From CAVSRC01 sp963785065 (lineage in GTDB: Bacteria; Pseudomonadota; Alphaproteobacteria; Rhizobiales; Kaistiaceae), in assembly GCA_963785065.1 (NCBI GenBank), contig CAWATX010000002.1, positions 558,001-622,000 of the forward strand: 64,000 bases of DNA, written 5' to 3'. A program made the translations under genes and the position numbers. The notes below the pieces were generated by a model that did not search any database, was not told the DNA's origin, and saw nothing but the letters and a program-made list of their open reading frames with translations. Shown piece by piece: positions 1-9,312 of this stretch (positions within the stretch are counted from its first letter, which is position 1; each line of letters opens with the position of its first letter).

Positions 1-90
1 GAGACCTATGAGGTGCGCGCCGATGGAGAACTCCTGACCTGCGCGCCAGCCGAGTCGCTCCCCATGGCGCAGAGGTACTTCCTGTTTTGA
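1..90 (+). CDS. ureC: Urease subunit alpha, C-terminal end (partial)
   Basis: Only the last 29 codons are present; the gene begins outside the window. The tail includes TYEVRADGELLTC and finishes MAQRYFLF, the typical C-terminus of the nickel-containing urease alpha subunit, which hydrolyses urea to ammonia and carbamate in the cytoplasm. The stop codon overlaps the start of the following acetyltransferase gene, and accessory genes ureE, ureF and ureG lie just downstream, which supports the call. Active-site and nickel-binding residues lie outside the window and cannot be checked. Confidence 0.9.
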   Translation, partial: ETYEVRADGELLTCAPAESLPMAQRYFLF

Positions 91-557
91 TCGTCCGGCA
101 GGCAGACAGAGAGGACATCCCGGCCCTCTGCCGGCTGATGCAGTTTGTTCAGGAAGCACATGTCGAAGCACACCCGGAGGTGTTCCTGCCAACCCTCGAC
201 CTGGAGGCGACGACCGCTCTCCTTGCGAAGCTCCTCGTCGGCGACTGGGATCTCGTGCTGGTCGCCGAGATCGATGGCCAAGTCGTCGGCTATATCTGGT
301 GTGAGGAACGCGAGCGGACCGCCAATTTCTGCCGGAAGCCCAACCATTCCGGCTATATCCACCACGTCGCCGTCGCCCCGGAGCAGAGACGGTCGGGCAT
401 CGGACGCCGGTTGGTCACGGAGGCTCTGGCGCGCCTGAAGGAGCAAGGCGCCACGCGGGTCGGCGTTGATTTCTGGAGCTTCAACGACCGCGCCCGTGCC
501 TTCTTCACGACCCTCGGTTTCGCTGTCCAGCGGGAATTCGCCTCGCGGGACCTCTAG
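87..557 (+). CDS. GNAT family N-acetyltransferase, coupled to ureC
   Basis: A 156-residue protein of the GNAT fold. The acetyl-CoA-binding loop is visible as QRRSGIGRRL (Q/R-x-x-G-x-G/A), followed by a helix and the C-terminal segment with FFTTLGF, typical of the family. The substrate cannot be read from the sequence. The start is a TTG that overlaps the ureC stop as TTGA, so translation is probably coupled to urease alpha synthesis. No ATG lies in a better place, because the first in-frame ATG would cut into the first beta strand. The gene ends tail-to-tail with the HAD phosphatase gene, overlapping it by four bases. A single GNAT gene inside a urease cluster is not a standard accessory factor and may be a passenger. 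Confidence 0.75.
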   Translation: MIVRQADREDIPALCRLMQFVQEAHVEAHPEVFLPTLDLEATTALLAKLLVGDWDLVLVAEIDGQVVGYIWCEERERTANFCRKPNHSGYIHHVAVAPEQRRSGIGRRLVTEALARLKEQGATRVGVDFWSFNDRARAFFTTLGFAVQREFASRDL

Positions 558-1267
558 TGACGGTTCTGGGGATTTTCTGCCAGCCAGCCGGGCAGGTCGC
601 GGATCGAATCGAGGATGACGTCGGCGAAGGGTGCCAGATCGTCCGCCGCACCGTTGCCGGAGAGCACGCCGATGGCGGCCCCCGCCCCGGCCGTCCGCGC
701 CATGACCATGTCGTGGGCATTGTCACCGACCACGAGGATGTCGGCCGGCGTCATTCCGGCCTCGGCAGCGAAGGCGAGCACCATGTCCGGCGCCGGCTTG
801 GGATGGACGACCGCATCGTAACCCAGCACCCGCGCGAAGAATGCGCCGAGACCGATAGCGGCAAGCGCCTCGGTGGCGATGGCCGTGCCGTCATTGGTGG
901 CGACCCCCATCACATGACCGCGGTCCTTGAGCTCGGCGAGGGTCTCGGCGACGCCCGGCAGAAGCACGGCATGGCCCGGCCCGCCGGCGGCAAAGCCGCT
1001 GTCGATGCGCTGCACGATCGCCCCCAGCGCATCGCCGTCGAGCGTCGGATACCACAGCCTCGCCAAGTCGACCGAAGTGCCCGCCGCGATCGTCGAACCG
1101 GCGCGGAAACGGCCGGTTTCCGGGTCGAATCCGCCCCGCTCCAGCATCGCCTCGGCCACCTCATGGTCGCCATGAGCGAGGTCGCGGGCAAAGGCGCGCA
1201 GGACCGGCAGCCAGGTTGCCTCGAAATCGAGCAGCGTGCCGTCCTTGTCGAAGAGAATGCCGTGCAT
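554..1267 (-). CDS. HAD-family hydrolase (phosphoglycolate phosphatase-like)
   Basis: 237 residues. All HAD motifs are visible: the nucleophile motif DKDGT near residues 8-12, motif II Thr in GVATNDG, a downstream Lys, and motif IV GDNAHD. A helical cap between motifs I and II places it in the subfamily I group with phosphoglycolate and beta-phosphoglucomutase-type enzymes, which dephosphorylate small phosphorylated metabolites in the cytosol. It lies on the opposite strand inside the urease cluster, separating ureC-GNAT from ureEFG, so it has its own promoter, presumably in the 71-base gap before ureE. The substrate is not predictable from these motifs. Confidence 0.85.
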   Translation of the reverse strand: MHGILFDKDGTLLDFEATWLPVLRAFARDLAHGDHEVAEAMLERGGFDPETGRFRAGSTIAAGTSVDLARLWYPTLDGDALGAIVQRIDSGFAAGGPGHAVLLPGVAETLAELKDRGHVMGVATNDGTAIATEALAAIGLGAFFARVLGYDAVVHPKPAPDMVLAFAAEAGMTPADILVVGDNAHDMVMARTAGAGAAIGVLSGNGAADDLAPFADVILDSIRDLPGWLAENPQNRH

Positions 1268-1338
1268 GGCTTTGCCGTTTGCCGCGGGGACCGGCTGGTG
1301 GTATCGCGGCTTGACGCGATTAGCCAGATGGCAAGCTC

Positions 1339-1842
1339 ATGATCCGCGCAACCAACATCCATCCCGCCGGGCACTGGTCGGACGAACCGGCCGACCGCAT
1401 CATCCTCGATTACGACCAGCGCCACCGCCGGCGCATGGCCATGACCGCCACCGGCGGGCTCGAATTCCTGCTCGATCTCGCCCAGGCGGTGCCGCTCAGG
1501 GACGGCGACGGGCTGGTGCTGGAGGACGGCCGCGTTATCGCCGTCGACGCCGCCGCCGAGCCGCTCGCCGAAATCACCGCCGAAACGCCGGCCTGCCTGC
1601 TGCGCATCGCCTGGCACCTCGGCAACCGCCACCTGCCCACCCAGCTTCTCGGCGACCGCCTGCGCATTCGCCGCGACCCGGTGATCGAGAACATGGTCGA
1701 TCACCTCGACGCCACGCTGACGCCGATCACCGCCCCCTTCGACCCCGAGGGTGGTGCCTACGCCCTCGGCCACCATCACCACCACGAGCACGACGACAGT
1801 GCGGCCGGCTGCCTCAAGCACGACGACCGGCTGGATGGCTGA
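1339..1842 (+). CDS. ureE: Urease accessory protein UreE (nickel chaperone)
   Basis: 167 residues. The protein has the UreE two-domain layout and the conserved central signature WHLGNRHLPTQ followed by RDPVIENM. It ends in a histidine-rich tail with five consecutive His from residue 145, then E-H-D-D, a classic nickel-binding terminus. UreE delivers nickel to the UreD-UreF-UreG complex during urease activation. The gene starts after the divergent HAD gene and its end overlaps the ureF start by eight bases, so the accessory genes are translated as one operon. The longer overlapping reading frame starting near 1.24 kb has no protein signature. Confidence 0.92.
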   Translation: MIRATNIHPAGHWSDEPADRIILDYDQRHRRRMAMTATGGLEFLLDLAQAVPLRDGDGLVLEDGRVIAVDAAAEPLAEITAETPACLLRIAWHLGNRHLPTQLLGDRLRIRRDPVIENMVDHLDATLTPITAPFDPEGGAYALGHHHHHEHDDSAAGCLKHDDRLDG

Positions 1843-2544
1843 GGCAGGTAACGCGGAAGCGCTGCCGCCGGACGCGCTGCGCAAGCTGCTCGCCTGGCTG
1901 TCGCCCGCCTTCCCGGTCGGCGGCTATTCCTACAGCCACGGGCTGGAATGGGCGATCGAGGACGGCAGCGTCGGCGACGCCGCGACCCTTGCCGCCTGGC
2001 TCATCGACATTCTCGAGCACGGCGCCGGCCACAACGACGCGATCCTGTTCCTGGAGGCGTGGCGCGCGGCGAAAGCCGGCGATGCCGAGCGCCTTGCAGC
2101 CGCCGCCGAACTCGGCGCCGCCTTCCAGCCCGCCCGCGAACGCCATCTCGAATCGACGGCCCAGGGCCGCGCCTTCCTCGCCGCCGTGCTTTCGGCATGG
2201 CCGAACGACCGGCTGACCGCGCTCGCCGCCGCCCTGCCGGCTGACCGCGACCTCCCCTATCCCGTCGCCGTGGCACTCTCGGCCGCCGCCCACGGGATTG
2301 CGGCAGAGCCGGCGCTCGCCGCCATGCTCCAGGGCTTCGTCGCCAACATCGTCTCGGCCGGCGTGCGCGCCATTCCCATCGGCCAGACCGACGGGTTGCG
2401 CGTCGTCGCCGGGCTTGGCGCCACCATCGACCGGCTCGTCGCCACGGCGACGGCCGCCTCCCTCGACGATCTCGGCGGCGCCGCGCTCAGGGCCGACATC
2501 GCCGCCATGCGACACGAAACCCAGTACACGAGGCTGTTCCGCTC

Positions 2545-2548
<4 letters not shown>
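1835..2548 (+). CDS. ureF: Urease accessory protein UreF
   Basis: 237 residues from the chosen ATG, which overlaps the last codons of ureE. A longer in-frame extension exists but runs inside ureE and has no family similarity. The N-terminus carries the UreF signature LSPAFPVGGYSYSHGLEW, and the C-terminal half has the conserved segment ending RLFRS. UreF is the all-helical activation protein that bridges UreD on the urease apoenzyme and the GTPase UreG, acting as a gate for nickel insertion. It is coupled to ureG through an ATGA overlap. Confidence 0.93.
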
Positions 2549-3158
<610 letters not shown>

Positions 3159-3162
<4 letters not shown>

Positions 3163-4310
3163 AGATCACTGCCATCAAGCCGTTCATCGTCTGGGTCGGA
3201 AACCGCAACCAGCTCATCGTCAAGGTCGAGACCGACGAGGGCATCTACGGTTGGGGCGAGTCGGGCCTTTCCGGCCGCGAGAAGGCGGTCGCCGGCGCGC
3301 TCGAGCACTACGCCCGGTTCGTCGTCGGGCGTGACCCGATGCTGACCGGCGCGCTCTGGCAGGAGATGTACCGAAGCCAGTATTTCGAGGGCGGGCGGGT
3401 GCTCACCGCAGCCATCGCCGCCATCGACATCGCGCTCCACGACGTCCGCGGCAAGGCGCTGGGAGTCCCCGTCCACCAACTCCTCGGCGGCAAGCAGCGC
3501 GACCGGGTGCCGGCCTTCGCCACCACCTTTGCCGAGCCCGGGCCGAAGATGATCGAGGAAGCCAAGCTCCTCGCCGACCTCAACTGGCCGTGCATCCGCC
3601 TCGTCGCGACCGGCCACTCCTCGGGTGACGTATACGAGCCGCGCAGGTCGATCGCCGAAACCTTACCGTGGGTCATCAAGGCTCGCGAGGCGATCGGCCA
3701 CGGGGTCGTTCTCGGCGTCGAGTATCACCACCGCCTGAGCGTCGCCGAGGCCGCCTCGTTCTGCCAGAAGCTGCCGGAAGGCACGATCGACTTCATCGAA
3801 GAGCCGATCCGCGACGAGGCACCGGAAGCCTATGAGGCACTGCGCAAGATGACGACGGTGCCGTTCGCGATCGGCGAGGAATTCTCCTCGAAGTGGCAAT
3901 TCCTGCCCTACATCGAACGCGACATCCTCCAGTTCAACCGCGTTGACGTGTGCAACGTCGGTGGGCTCACCGAGGCGATGAAGGTCGCCGGGTGGAGCGA
4001 GGCGCACTATATCGACATGATGCCGCACAACCCGCTGGGGCCGATCTGCACCGCGGCGAGCGTCCACTTCGGTGCGGCCGTGGCGAACTTCGCCTGGCTG
4101 GAATGCCGCTCCTCGCCCGTCGAGCAGGCCGGGTTCGATTCCGCGGAGATGTTCCCGACACAGGTGAAGCTCGACGGCGCCGCCTACATCGTGCCAGATG
4201 GACCGGGGCTTGGCGTCGAGGTCGACGAGAAGGCGGCCGCCGCGGCGACCTTCCGCTTCTGGGAGGCGCCGCACCTCCGCCGCGAGGATGGCTCCCACAC
4301 CAACTGGTAG
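3159..4310 (+). CDS. Enolase-superfamily sugar-acid dehydratase (galactonate dehydratase-like)
   Basis: 383 residues starting at the ATG that overlaps the ureG stop; a long upstream extension in the same frame lies within ureF/ureG and is spurious. The mandelate racemase/muconate lactonising fold is evident: an N-terminal capping domain, then metal-ligand strands ending GVEYHHR, DFIEEP and IGEEF, and a catalytic His in HNPLGP. The layout resembles acid-sugar dehydratases such as D-galactonate dehydratase. The first metal ligand appears to be Glu (VEYHH) where Asp is usual. Four-base coupling to ureG and a short gap before the amidohydrolase suggest all three are cotranscribed, although no link between urease and acid-sugar dehydration is established. 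The substrate is unknown. Confidence 0.82.
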
Positions 4311-4326
4311 TCACAGGACCCGGCTC

Positions 4327-5493
4327 ATGCCCATCGTCAACCGTTTCGCCGATTTTCATGCCGACATCGTCGCCTGGCGGCACGATCTCCACGCGCATCC
4401 GGAGCTGCTCTACGAGGTCCATCGCACCGCCGCGTCGGTCGCCGAACACCTGCGCGCCTTCGGCGTCGACGAGGTGACGACGGGGATCGGCCGCACCGGC
4501 GTCGTTGGCGTCATCCGTGGCCGCAAGACGGAGAGCGGCAAGGTGATCGGCCTCCGCGCCGACATGGACGCGCTGCCCATCGCCGAGAAGACCGGCAAGC
4601 CCTACGCCTCCACCGTGCCCGGCAAGATGCACGCCTGCGGCCATGACGGCCACACCGCCATGCTGCTCGGCGCCGCGCGCTACCTTGCCGAGACACGCAA
4701 CTTCGACGGCACCGCGATCGTCATCTTCCAGCCGGCCGAGGAAGGCGGCGGCGGCGGCAAGGCGATGATCGAGGACGGCCTGATGGAGCGCTGGGCGATC
4801 CAGCAGGTCTATGGCATGCACAACCTGCCGGACCTTCCCGTCGGTGCCTTCGCCACCCGCCCCGGCCCGATCATGGCCTCGACCGACGAGTTCACCATCA
4901 CCATTACCGGCCGCGACGGCCACGCCGCCCGCCCGCACATGACCATCGACCCGATCGTCGCCGGTGCCGCGCTCGTCAACGCGCTGCAGACCATCGTCTC
5001 GCGCAATGTCGACCCGCTCGATGCCGCCGTCGTCTCGGTGACCAAGTTCCACGCCGGCACCGCCTACAACGTCATCCCGGCCAGCGCCGAGATCGCCGGC
5101 ACCGTTCGCTGTCTCCTGCCCGCGGTCCGCGACTTCGCCGAGAAGCGCATCGGCGAAATCGCCAGCGCCATCGCCGCCGCCCACGGCGCCGAAATCGACC
5201 TCTTCTACGACCGCAACTACCCGATCACCCGCAACGACCCGGCCGCCGTCGTATTCGCCGCAGACATCGCCGGGGAGGTGGCCGGCGCCGCCAACGTTTC
5301 CACCGACGCCCCGCCGCTGCTCGCCGGCGAGGACTTCTCCTACATGCTCGAGCAGCGGCCGGGCGCGTTCATCTTCATCGGCAACGGCGACAGCGCCGGG
5401 CTGCACAACGCCGGCTACGATTTCAACGACGAGATCATCCCGCTCGGCTGCTCCTATTGGGCACGGCTGGTCGAGACGGCGATGCCGGCCTGA
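4327..5493 (+). CDS. M20-family amidohydrolase (hippurate/indoleacetyl-amino-acid hydrolase-like)
   Basis: 388 residues from an ATG 16 bases after the dehydratase stop. M20D features are clear: the opening WRHDLHAHPEL, the metal-binding cluster HACGHDGH, the catalytic Glu pair in PAEEGGGG, YGMHN, and a late His in LHNAGYDFNDE. Enzymes of this type use a two-metal centre to cleave N-acyl amino acids such as hippurate, or related amides, in the cytosol. The central dimerisation domain with GRDGHAARPH is intact. It is the last gene of the run that begins at ureE. Released amino acids or ammonia would fit a nitrogen-salvage role, but this is inference. Confidence 0.88.
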   Translation: MPIVNRFADFHADIVAWRHDLHAHPELLYEVHRTAASVAEHLRAFGVDEVTTGIGRTGVVGVIRGRKTESGKVIGLRADMDALPIAEKTGKPYASTVPGKMHACGHDGHTAMLLGAARYLAETRNFDGTAIVIFQPAEEGGGGGKAMIEDGLMERWAIQQVYGMHNLPDLPVGAFATRPGPIMASTDEFTITITGRDGHAARPHMTIDPIVAGAALVNALQTIVSRNVDPLDAAVVSVTKFHAGTAYNVIPASAEIAGTVRCLLPAVRDFAEKRIGEIASAIAAAHGAEIDLFYDRNYPITRNDPAAVVFAADIAGEVAGAANVSTDAPPLLAGEDFSYMLEQRPGAFIFIGNGDSAGLHNAGYDFNDEIIPLGCSYWARLVETAMPA

Positions 5494-5570
5494 CGCGGCG
5501 GTTTTCGGGGTCGCAATCGCGGCCGGGTTCAGACTAGAGTGCCCCGCAAATCGCATAAATCAGGGATTGG

Positions 5571-7397
5571 ATGATGGCCGTTGGCCTGAAACTGCCGAAA
5601 ATCGCCAGAGACGGGTCCCTCAACCTGATCAACCGGCTGCTGCGCGAGACGGGCCGCGAATTCGCCGGGCGCTACGCCTTGGCCATCGTCCTGAGCCTGG
5701 TCATCGCCGCCACCACCGCCTTCAATGCCTGGCTGATCAAGGACATCATCAACAAGGTATTCTTCGACCGCGATGCCACCATGCTGTGGGTTCTGACCGC
5801 GGTGATCGTCACCAACGGCTTCGTTCGCGGCTACAGCCTCTACGCCAGCTCGGTCACCCTGGGACGGATCGGCAACGCCGTGGTGGCGCGCGTGCAGTCC
5901 CGCCTCTTCGACCACATGCTCAATCTCGGCGTCGACTTCTACAACCGCACGCCGGCGAGCGACCTGGTCACCCGCATGTCGCACAACGCCACGGCGGCGC
6001 GCCAGGTGCTCGACACCGTCATCACCTCCGCCGGCCGCGATTTCCTGTCGCTGGTCGGGCTCATGATCGTCATGTTCATCCAGAGCCCGATGATGTCCGT
6101 GATCATCCTCGTTGTCGGCCCGATCTCCATCTTCGGCGTCAACAAGCTGATCAAGCGGGTGCGCGGCGTCGCCCGCGCCCAGTTCTTTTCGCTGGCCCGG
6201 GTCGTCTCCGACATGCAGGAAACCGCCGTCGGCATTCGCATCGTCAAGGCGTTCAACCTCGAAGGCATCATGCGCAAGCGCATGGCCGCTTCGATCGACG
6301 ACGTGCGCGCCCGCGCCGACAAGATCGTGCAGATCGGCGCCCGCACCAACCCGCTGATGGAAGTGCTCGGCGGCTTCGCCATCGCCATGATCGTGCTGTG
6401 GGCCGGCTACCAGGCGATCTATTACGACGTCAAGCCGGGCGCGCTGATGTCGTTCATCGCGGCCATCGCGCTCGCCTACGAGCCGGCCAAGCGGCTGGCG
6501 CGCATGCAGATTTCGCTGGAGGCGGGGCTCGTCGGCGTGCGCCTGATGTACGAGCTGCTCGACACGCCGCCGACCATCGAGACCAACCCCGGCGGGCCGG
6601 CGCTCGACGTCTCCAAGGGCGAGGTCGTCTTCGAGCATGTCGATTTCGCTTATGACGGCGCCGCCCGTCTCTTCAGCGGGTTCGATTTCGCCGCCGCCGG
6701 CGGCCAGACCACCGCGCTGGTCGGCCCCTCGGGTGCCGGCAAGAGCACGGTGATCGCGCTCATCGAACGCTTCTTCGACGTCAATGGCGGCCGCGTCCTG
6801 ATCGACGGCCAGGACATCGCCAAGGTGGAGGTCTCCAGCCTGCGCGACCACATCGCCCTGGTCAGCCAGGACACCACCCTGTTCCACGATTCGATCCGCG
6901 AGAACATCCGCTTCGGCCGGCCCGGCGCCAGCGATGCCGACGTAGAGCGCGCCGCCCGCAACGCCGAGGCCCACGATTTCATCATGGCGACGGTGAACGG
7001 CTACGACACCCAACTCGGCGACAACGCCATGCAGCTCTCCGGCGGCCAGCGCCAGCGCATTGCCATTGCTCGCGCCATGCTGCGCGATGCCCGCATCATC
7101 CTGCTCGACGAGGCGACCTCGGCACTCGATACCGAATCGGAGCATCAGGTGCAGCTCGCCTTCGAGCATCTGCGCGAGGGGCGCACCACGATCGTCATCG
7201 CCCACCGCCTGTCGACGGTGCTCGGTGCCGACAAGATCTGCGTCATGGCCGACGGCAGAATCGTCGAACAGGGCCGCCACAGCGAACTCCTGGCGCTCGG
7301 GAAGCGCTATGCCCGCCTCTACCATCTGCAGTTCGAGCGTCACAAACAGGCAGCCGAGGCGCGTGAAGAGGAGGCGAGCGTCGTCCCGGCGGAATAG
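5571..7397 (+). CDS. ABC exporter, fused permease and ATPase (MsbA/LptA-like)
   Basis: 608 residues. The first 330 or so contain about six membrane helices of the type I exporter fold. The C-terminal ATPase carries Walker A GPSGAGKST, the signature LSGGQRQR, Walker B IILLDEATSALD and the H-loop in IVIAHR. It works as a homodimer in the inner membrane, and closest relatives by architecture flip lipid A, other lipids or drugs. Two adjacent ATGs are possible starts; the first is used. The next gene, encoding a secreted protein, begins 18 bases downstream and probably shares the transcript. The substrate is not defined. Confidence 0.9.
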   Translation: MMAVGLKLPKIARDGSLNLINRLLRETGREFAGRYALAIVLSLVIAATTAFNAWLIKDIINKVFFDRDATMLWVLTAVIVTNGFVRGYSLYASSVTLGRIGNAVVARVQSRLFDHMLNLGVDFYNRTPASDLVTRMSHNATAARQVLDTVITSAGRDFLSLVGLMIVMFIQSPMMSVIILVVGPISIFGVNKLIKRVRGVARAQFFSLARVVSDMQETAVGIRIVKAFNLEGIMRKRMAASIDDVRARADKIVQIGARTNPLMEVLGGFAIAMIVLWAGYQAIYYDVKPGALMSFIAAIALAYEPAKRLARMQISLEAGLVGVRLMYELLDTPPTIETNPGGPALDVSKGEVVFEHVDFAYDGAARLFSGFDFAAAGGQTTALVGPSGAGKSTVIALIERFFDVNGGRVLIDGQDIAKVEVSSLRDHIALVSQDTTLFHDSIRENIRFGRPGASDADVERAARNAEAHDFIMATVNGYDTQLGDNAMQLSGGQRQRIAIARAMLRDARIILLDEATSALDTESEHQVQLAFEHLREGRTTIVIAHRLSTVLGADKICVMADGRIVEQGRHSELLALGKRYARLYHLQFERHKQAAEAREEEASVVPAE

Positions 7398-7415
7398 CGG
7401 ATAAGGGGGGGTTCA

Positions 7416-8351
7416 ATGCTGAAATCGGCCATGGCCGCTGCCGCGGCACTCGCCTGTCTCACCACTAGCGCTTTCGCCTTCGGCTCGGTCAATATTGCCG
7501 GCCAGCAGGCCGAGCACGAACGCATCACGCGCGCGGCCCTTGCTGGCTTCCATCTCGGCTCCGAGACCATGGACGAGATCGCCGGCAAGCGCCGCTCCTT
7601 CGGCGCCGTCGGCGCGCCCGACCGGCCCGACCGCGGGCTCCTCAGCACCAAGTCCGCCCACTGCGACGGCGGCGACCATCTCGACACGCCCGGCTATCCG
7701 CAGAGCGCCAACGACGCGGCGGCCCACCTCGCCGCCTGTCGCGCCGGCATCTTCGCGCACCTCTCCGCAGCGGTGAAAGCCGCCGGCGCCATCGCCGACC
7801 GTCGCGGCAACATCAATTCATCGGAAATCCCGACCTTCGTCTCGTGCACCTATAACGGCAAGCCGGGACGGGCGAAGTGCAACGTGCTGGAGGATCTCGG
7901 CCTCGCCTTCCACGCGGCACAGGACTTCTACGCCCACACCAACTGGGTCGACACACCCGCCAATGGCCCGATCGGGCTGGACAACCCGCCGGGCCTCGGC
8001 AATAGCGGCCCCGCTCCCTGGCTCGCCCCCGGCAACCGCTCGGCGCCGCCGGCGGGGCTGATCAGCGGCTGCTTCGACGGTATCCCCGAGCGGCTGCATT
8101 GCCGCGGGCGCGTCCACCATGCCGACCTCAACAAGGACACCGGCCCGATCGATCCGCTGAGTGGCCGGGCCGGCACCGGGACCACCACACGCGGCGCGGT
8201 CAACGGCAACTTCGCCCGCGCGGTGGCCGCCGCCATTGCCGACACGCGCAGCAAGTGGGCATGGTTCGAGGCGCGCGTCGTGGCCACCTACGGTTCCGGC
8301 CGGGCGATCGTCTGCGCCATCCGCAATGACAGCGAGAACGCCTGCAACTGA
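7416..8351 (+). CDS. Secreted Het-C-like protein of unknown function
   Basis: 311 residues with a cleavable signal peptide (about residues 1-21, ending TTSAFA), so it is exported to the periplasm or beyond. The central segment FHAAQDFYAHTNW (about 165-177) resembles the metal-site signature of the Het-C and zinc-dependent phospholipase C-like fold, where His and Asp from such a helix bind metal; the earlier QAEHERIT could supply further ligands. Several cysteines (SCTYNG, AKCN, SGCFDG, LHC, VCAIR, ENACN) suggest disulfides. Catalysis is unproven. It follows an ABC exporter by 18 bases with a purine-rich ribosome site, which suggests a shared job at the envelope. Confidence 0.6.
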   Translation: MLKSAMAAAAALACLTTSAFAFGSVNIAGQQAEHERITRAALAGFHLGSETMDEIAGKRRSFGAVGAPDRPDRGLLSTKSAHCDGGDHLDTPGYPQSANDAAAHLAACRAGIFAHLSAAVKAAGAIADRRGNINSSEIPTFVSCTYNGKPGRAKCNVLEDLGLAFHAAQDFYAHTNWVDTPANGPIGLDNPPGLGNSGPAPWLAPGNRSAPPAGLISGCFDGIPERLHCRGRVHHADLNKDTGPIDPLSGRAGTGTTTRGAVNGNFARAVAAAIADTRSKWAWFEARVVATYGSGRAIVCAIRNDSENACN

Positions 8352-8402
8352 AGCCTGACGGCGCGACGGTTTCCGCCCGGGCGCCGGAGGCGGGAGGGAC
8401 GA

Positions 8403-9128
8403 ATGGACTTTTCAGGCAAATCGGTCCTGGTGACCGGGGCGGGCAAGGGAATCGGCAGGGCCATCGCCACCATGCTTGCCGGACGCGGCGCCGAGGTGAT
8501 GGCCCTCAGCCGCTCGGCGGAAGACCTCGCATCGCTCGCCGCGAAGATCGGCTGCCGGACGATCGTGGCCGATCTTGCCGACCCGGAAGCGGCGCGCTCG
8601 GCGGCCCGCGCCGCCATGCCCGTCGACCTGCTGGTCAACAATGCCGGGATCACCATCCTGGCGCCGTTCGTCGAGACCCGCATCGAGGACTTCGATCTCG
8701 TCCATGCCGTCAACACCAGGGCGCCACTGATCGTCTCGCAGGAATATGCGCGCGACCGCATCGCACGCGGCCTCGGCGGCGCGATCGTAAACGTCTCCAG
8801 CAATTCCGCCTGGATGGGCTGGGCCGATCACACCGCCTACTGCGCCAGCAAGGGCGCGCTCGACGCCATGAGCCGAGTGATGGCCAACGAGCTCGGCCGC
8901 GCCGGCATCCGGGTCAACACGGTCAATCCCACCATCACGCTCACCGCCATGGGCGAGCTTGCCTGGAGCGATCCGGCCAAGGCCGACCCGATACGCAGCC
9001 GCATCCCGATCGGCCGCTTTCTCAAACCCGATGAGGTGGCCGAAACCGTACTGTTTCTGCTCAGCGACGCGGCTTCGTCGCTGAACGGGGTGAGCCTGCG
9101 CGTCGACGGCGGCTTCGCAGTGGACTGA
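8403..9128 (+). CDS. Short-chain dehydrogenase, L-xylulose/dicarbonyl reductase-like
   Basis: 241 residues. It has the classical SDR Rossmann motif TGAGKGIG near the N-terminus, the NNAG motif, a catalytic Ser in IVNVSSNS and Tyr-x3-Lys in YCASK. The arrangement of the opening motif, the segment VNPTITLTAMG and the ending LRVDGGF closely follow the DCXR branch, which reduces L-xylulose and alpha-dicarbonyls with NADPH. The ATG is preceded by GGAGGGA at good spacing. It stands alone between the Het-C-like gene and the tRNA-Leu/dedA region. Confidence 0.82.
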   Translation: MDFSGKSVLVTGAGKGIGRAIATMLAGRGAEVMALSRSAEDLASLAAKIGCRTIVADLADPEAARSAARAAMPVDLLVNNAGITILAPFVETRIEDFDLVHAVNTRAPLIVSQEYARDRIARGLGGAIVNVSSNSAWMGWADHTAYCASKGALDAMSRVMANELGRAGIRVNTVNPTITLTAMGELAWSDPAKADPIRSRIPIGRFLKPDEVAETVLFLLSDAASSLNGVSLRVDGGFAVD

Positions 9129-9141
9129 CCGCCACGAGATC

Positions 9142-9175
9142 TGGTGCCCCTGACACGAGTCGAACGGGCACGCCC
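9142..9175 (-). repeat. Duplicate of tRNA-Leu 3' end (attachment-site-like)
   Basis: These 34 bases match the 3' end of the tRNA-Leu gene, including the encoded CCA, at 31 of 34 positions, in the same orientation as the copy at 10058-10091. No anticodon arm or matching 5' acceptor strand follows, and the T-arm copy has lost stem pairs, so this is not a tRNA gene. It lies on the 3' side of the tRNA, where the distal attachment site of a tRNA-integrated element is expected. The 0.9 kb between the copies holds only dedA and no integrase. Confidence 0.7.
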
Positions 9176-9312
9176 GCGAACGCCGGCCGCAGAGATGTGG
9201 CGCCAGCGGTGATTGACGGCACCATGCGAGTTCGGCCATTGCTGAACCGTGTTCTAGGATTTGGCAGCGAGCGTCATGCCGCGCGCACAACCTGTGAGGT
9301 GAGCCAGGCTCC

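Noticed and set aside
9142..9230. A second tRNA gene beside the SDR gene
   Set aside because: Only the 3' 34 bases match. There is no anticodon arm or 5' acceptor strand, and the T stem is broken.
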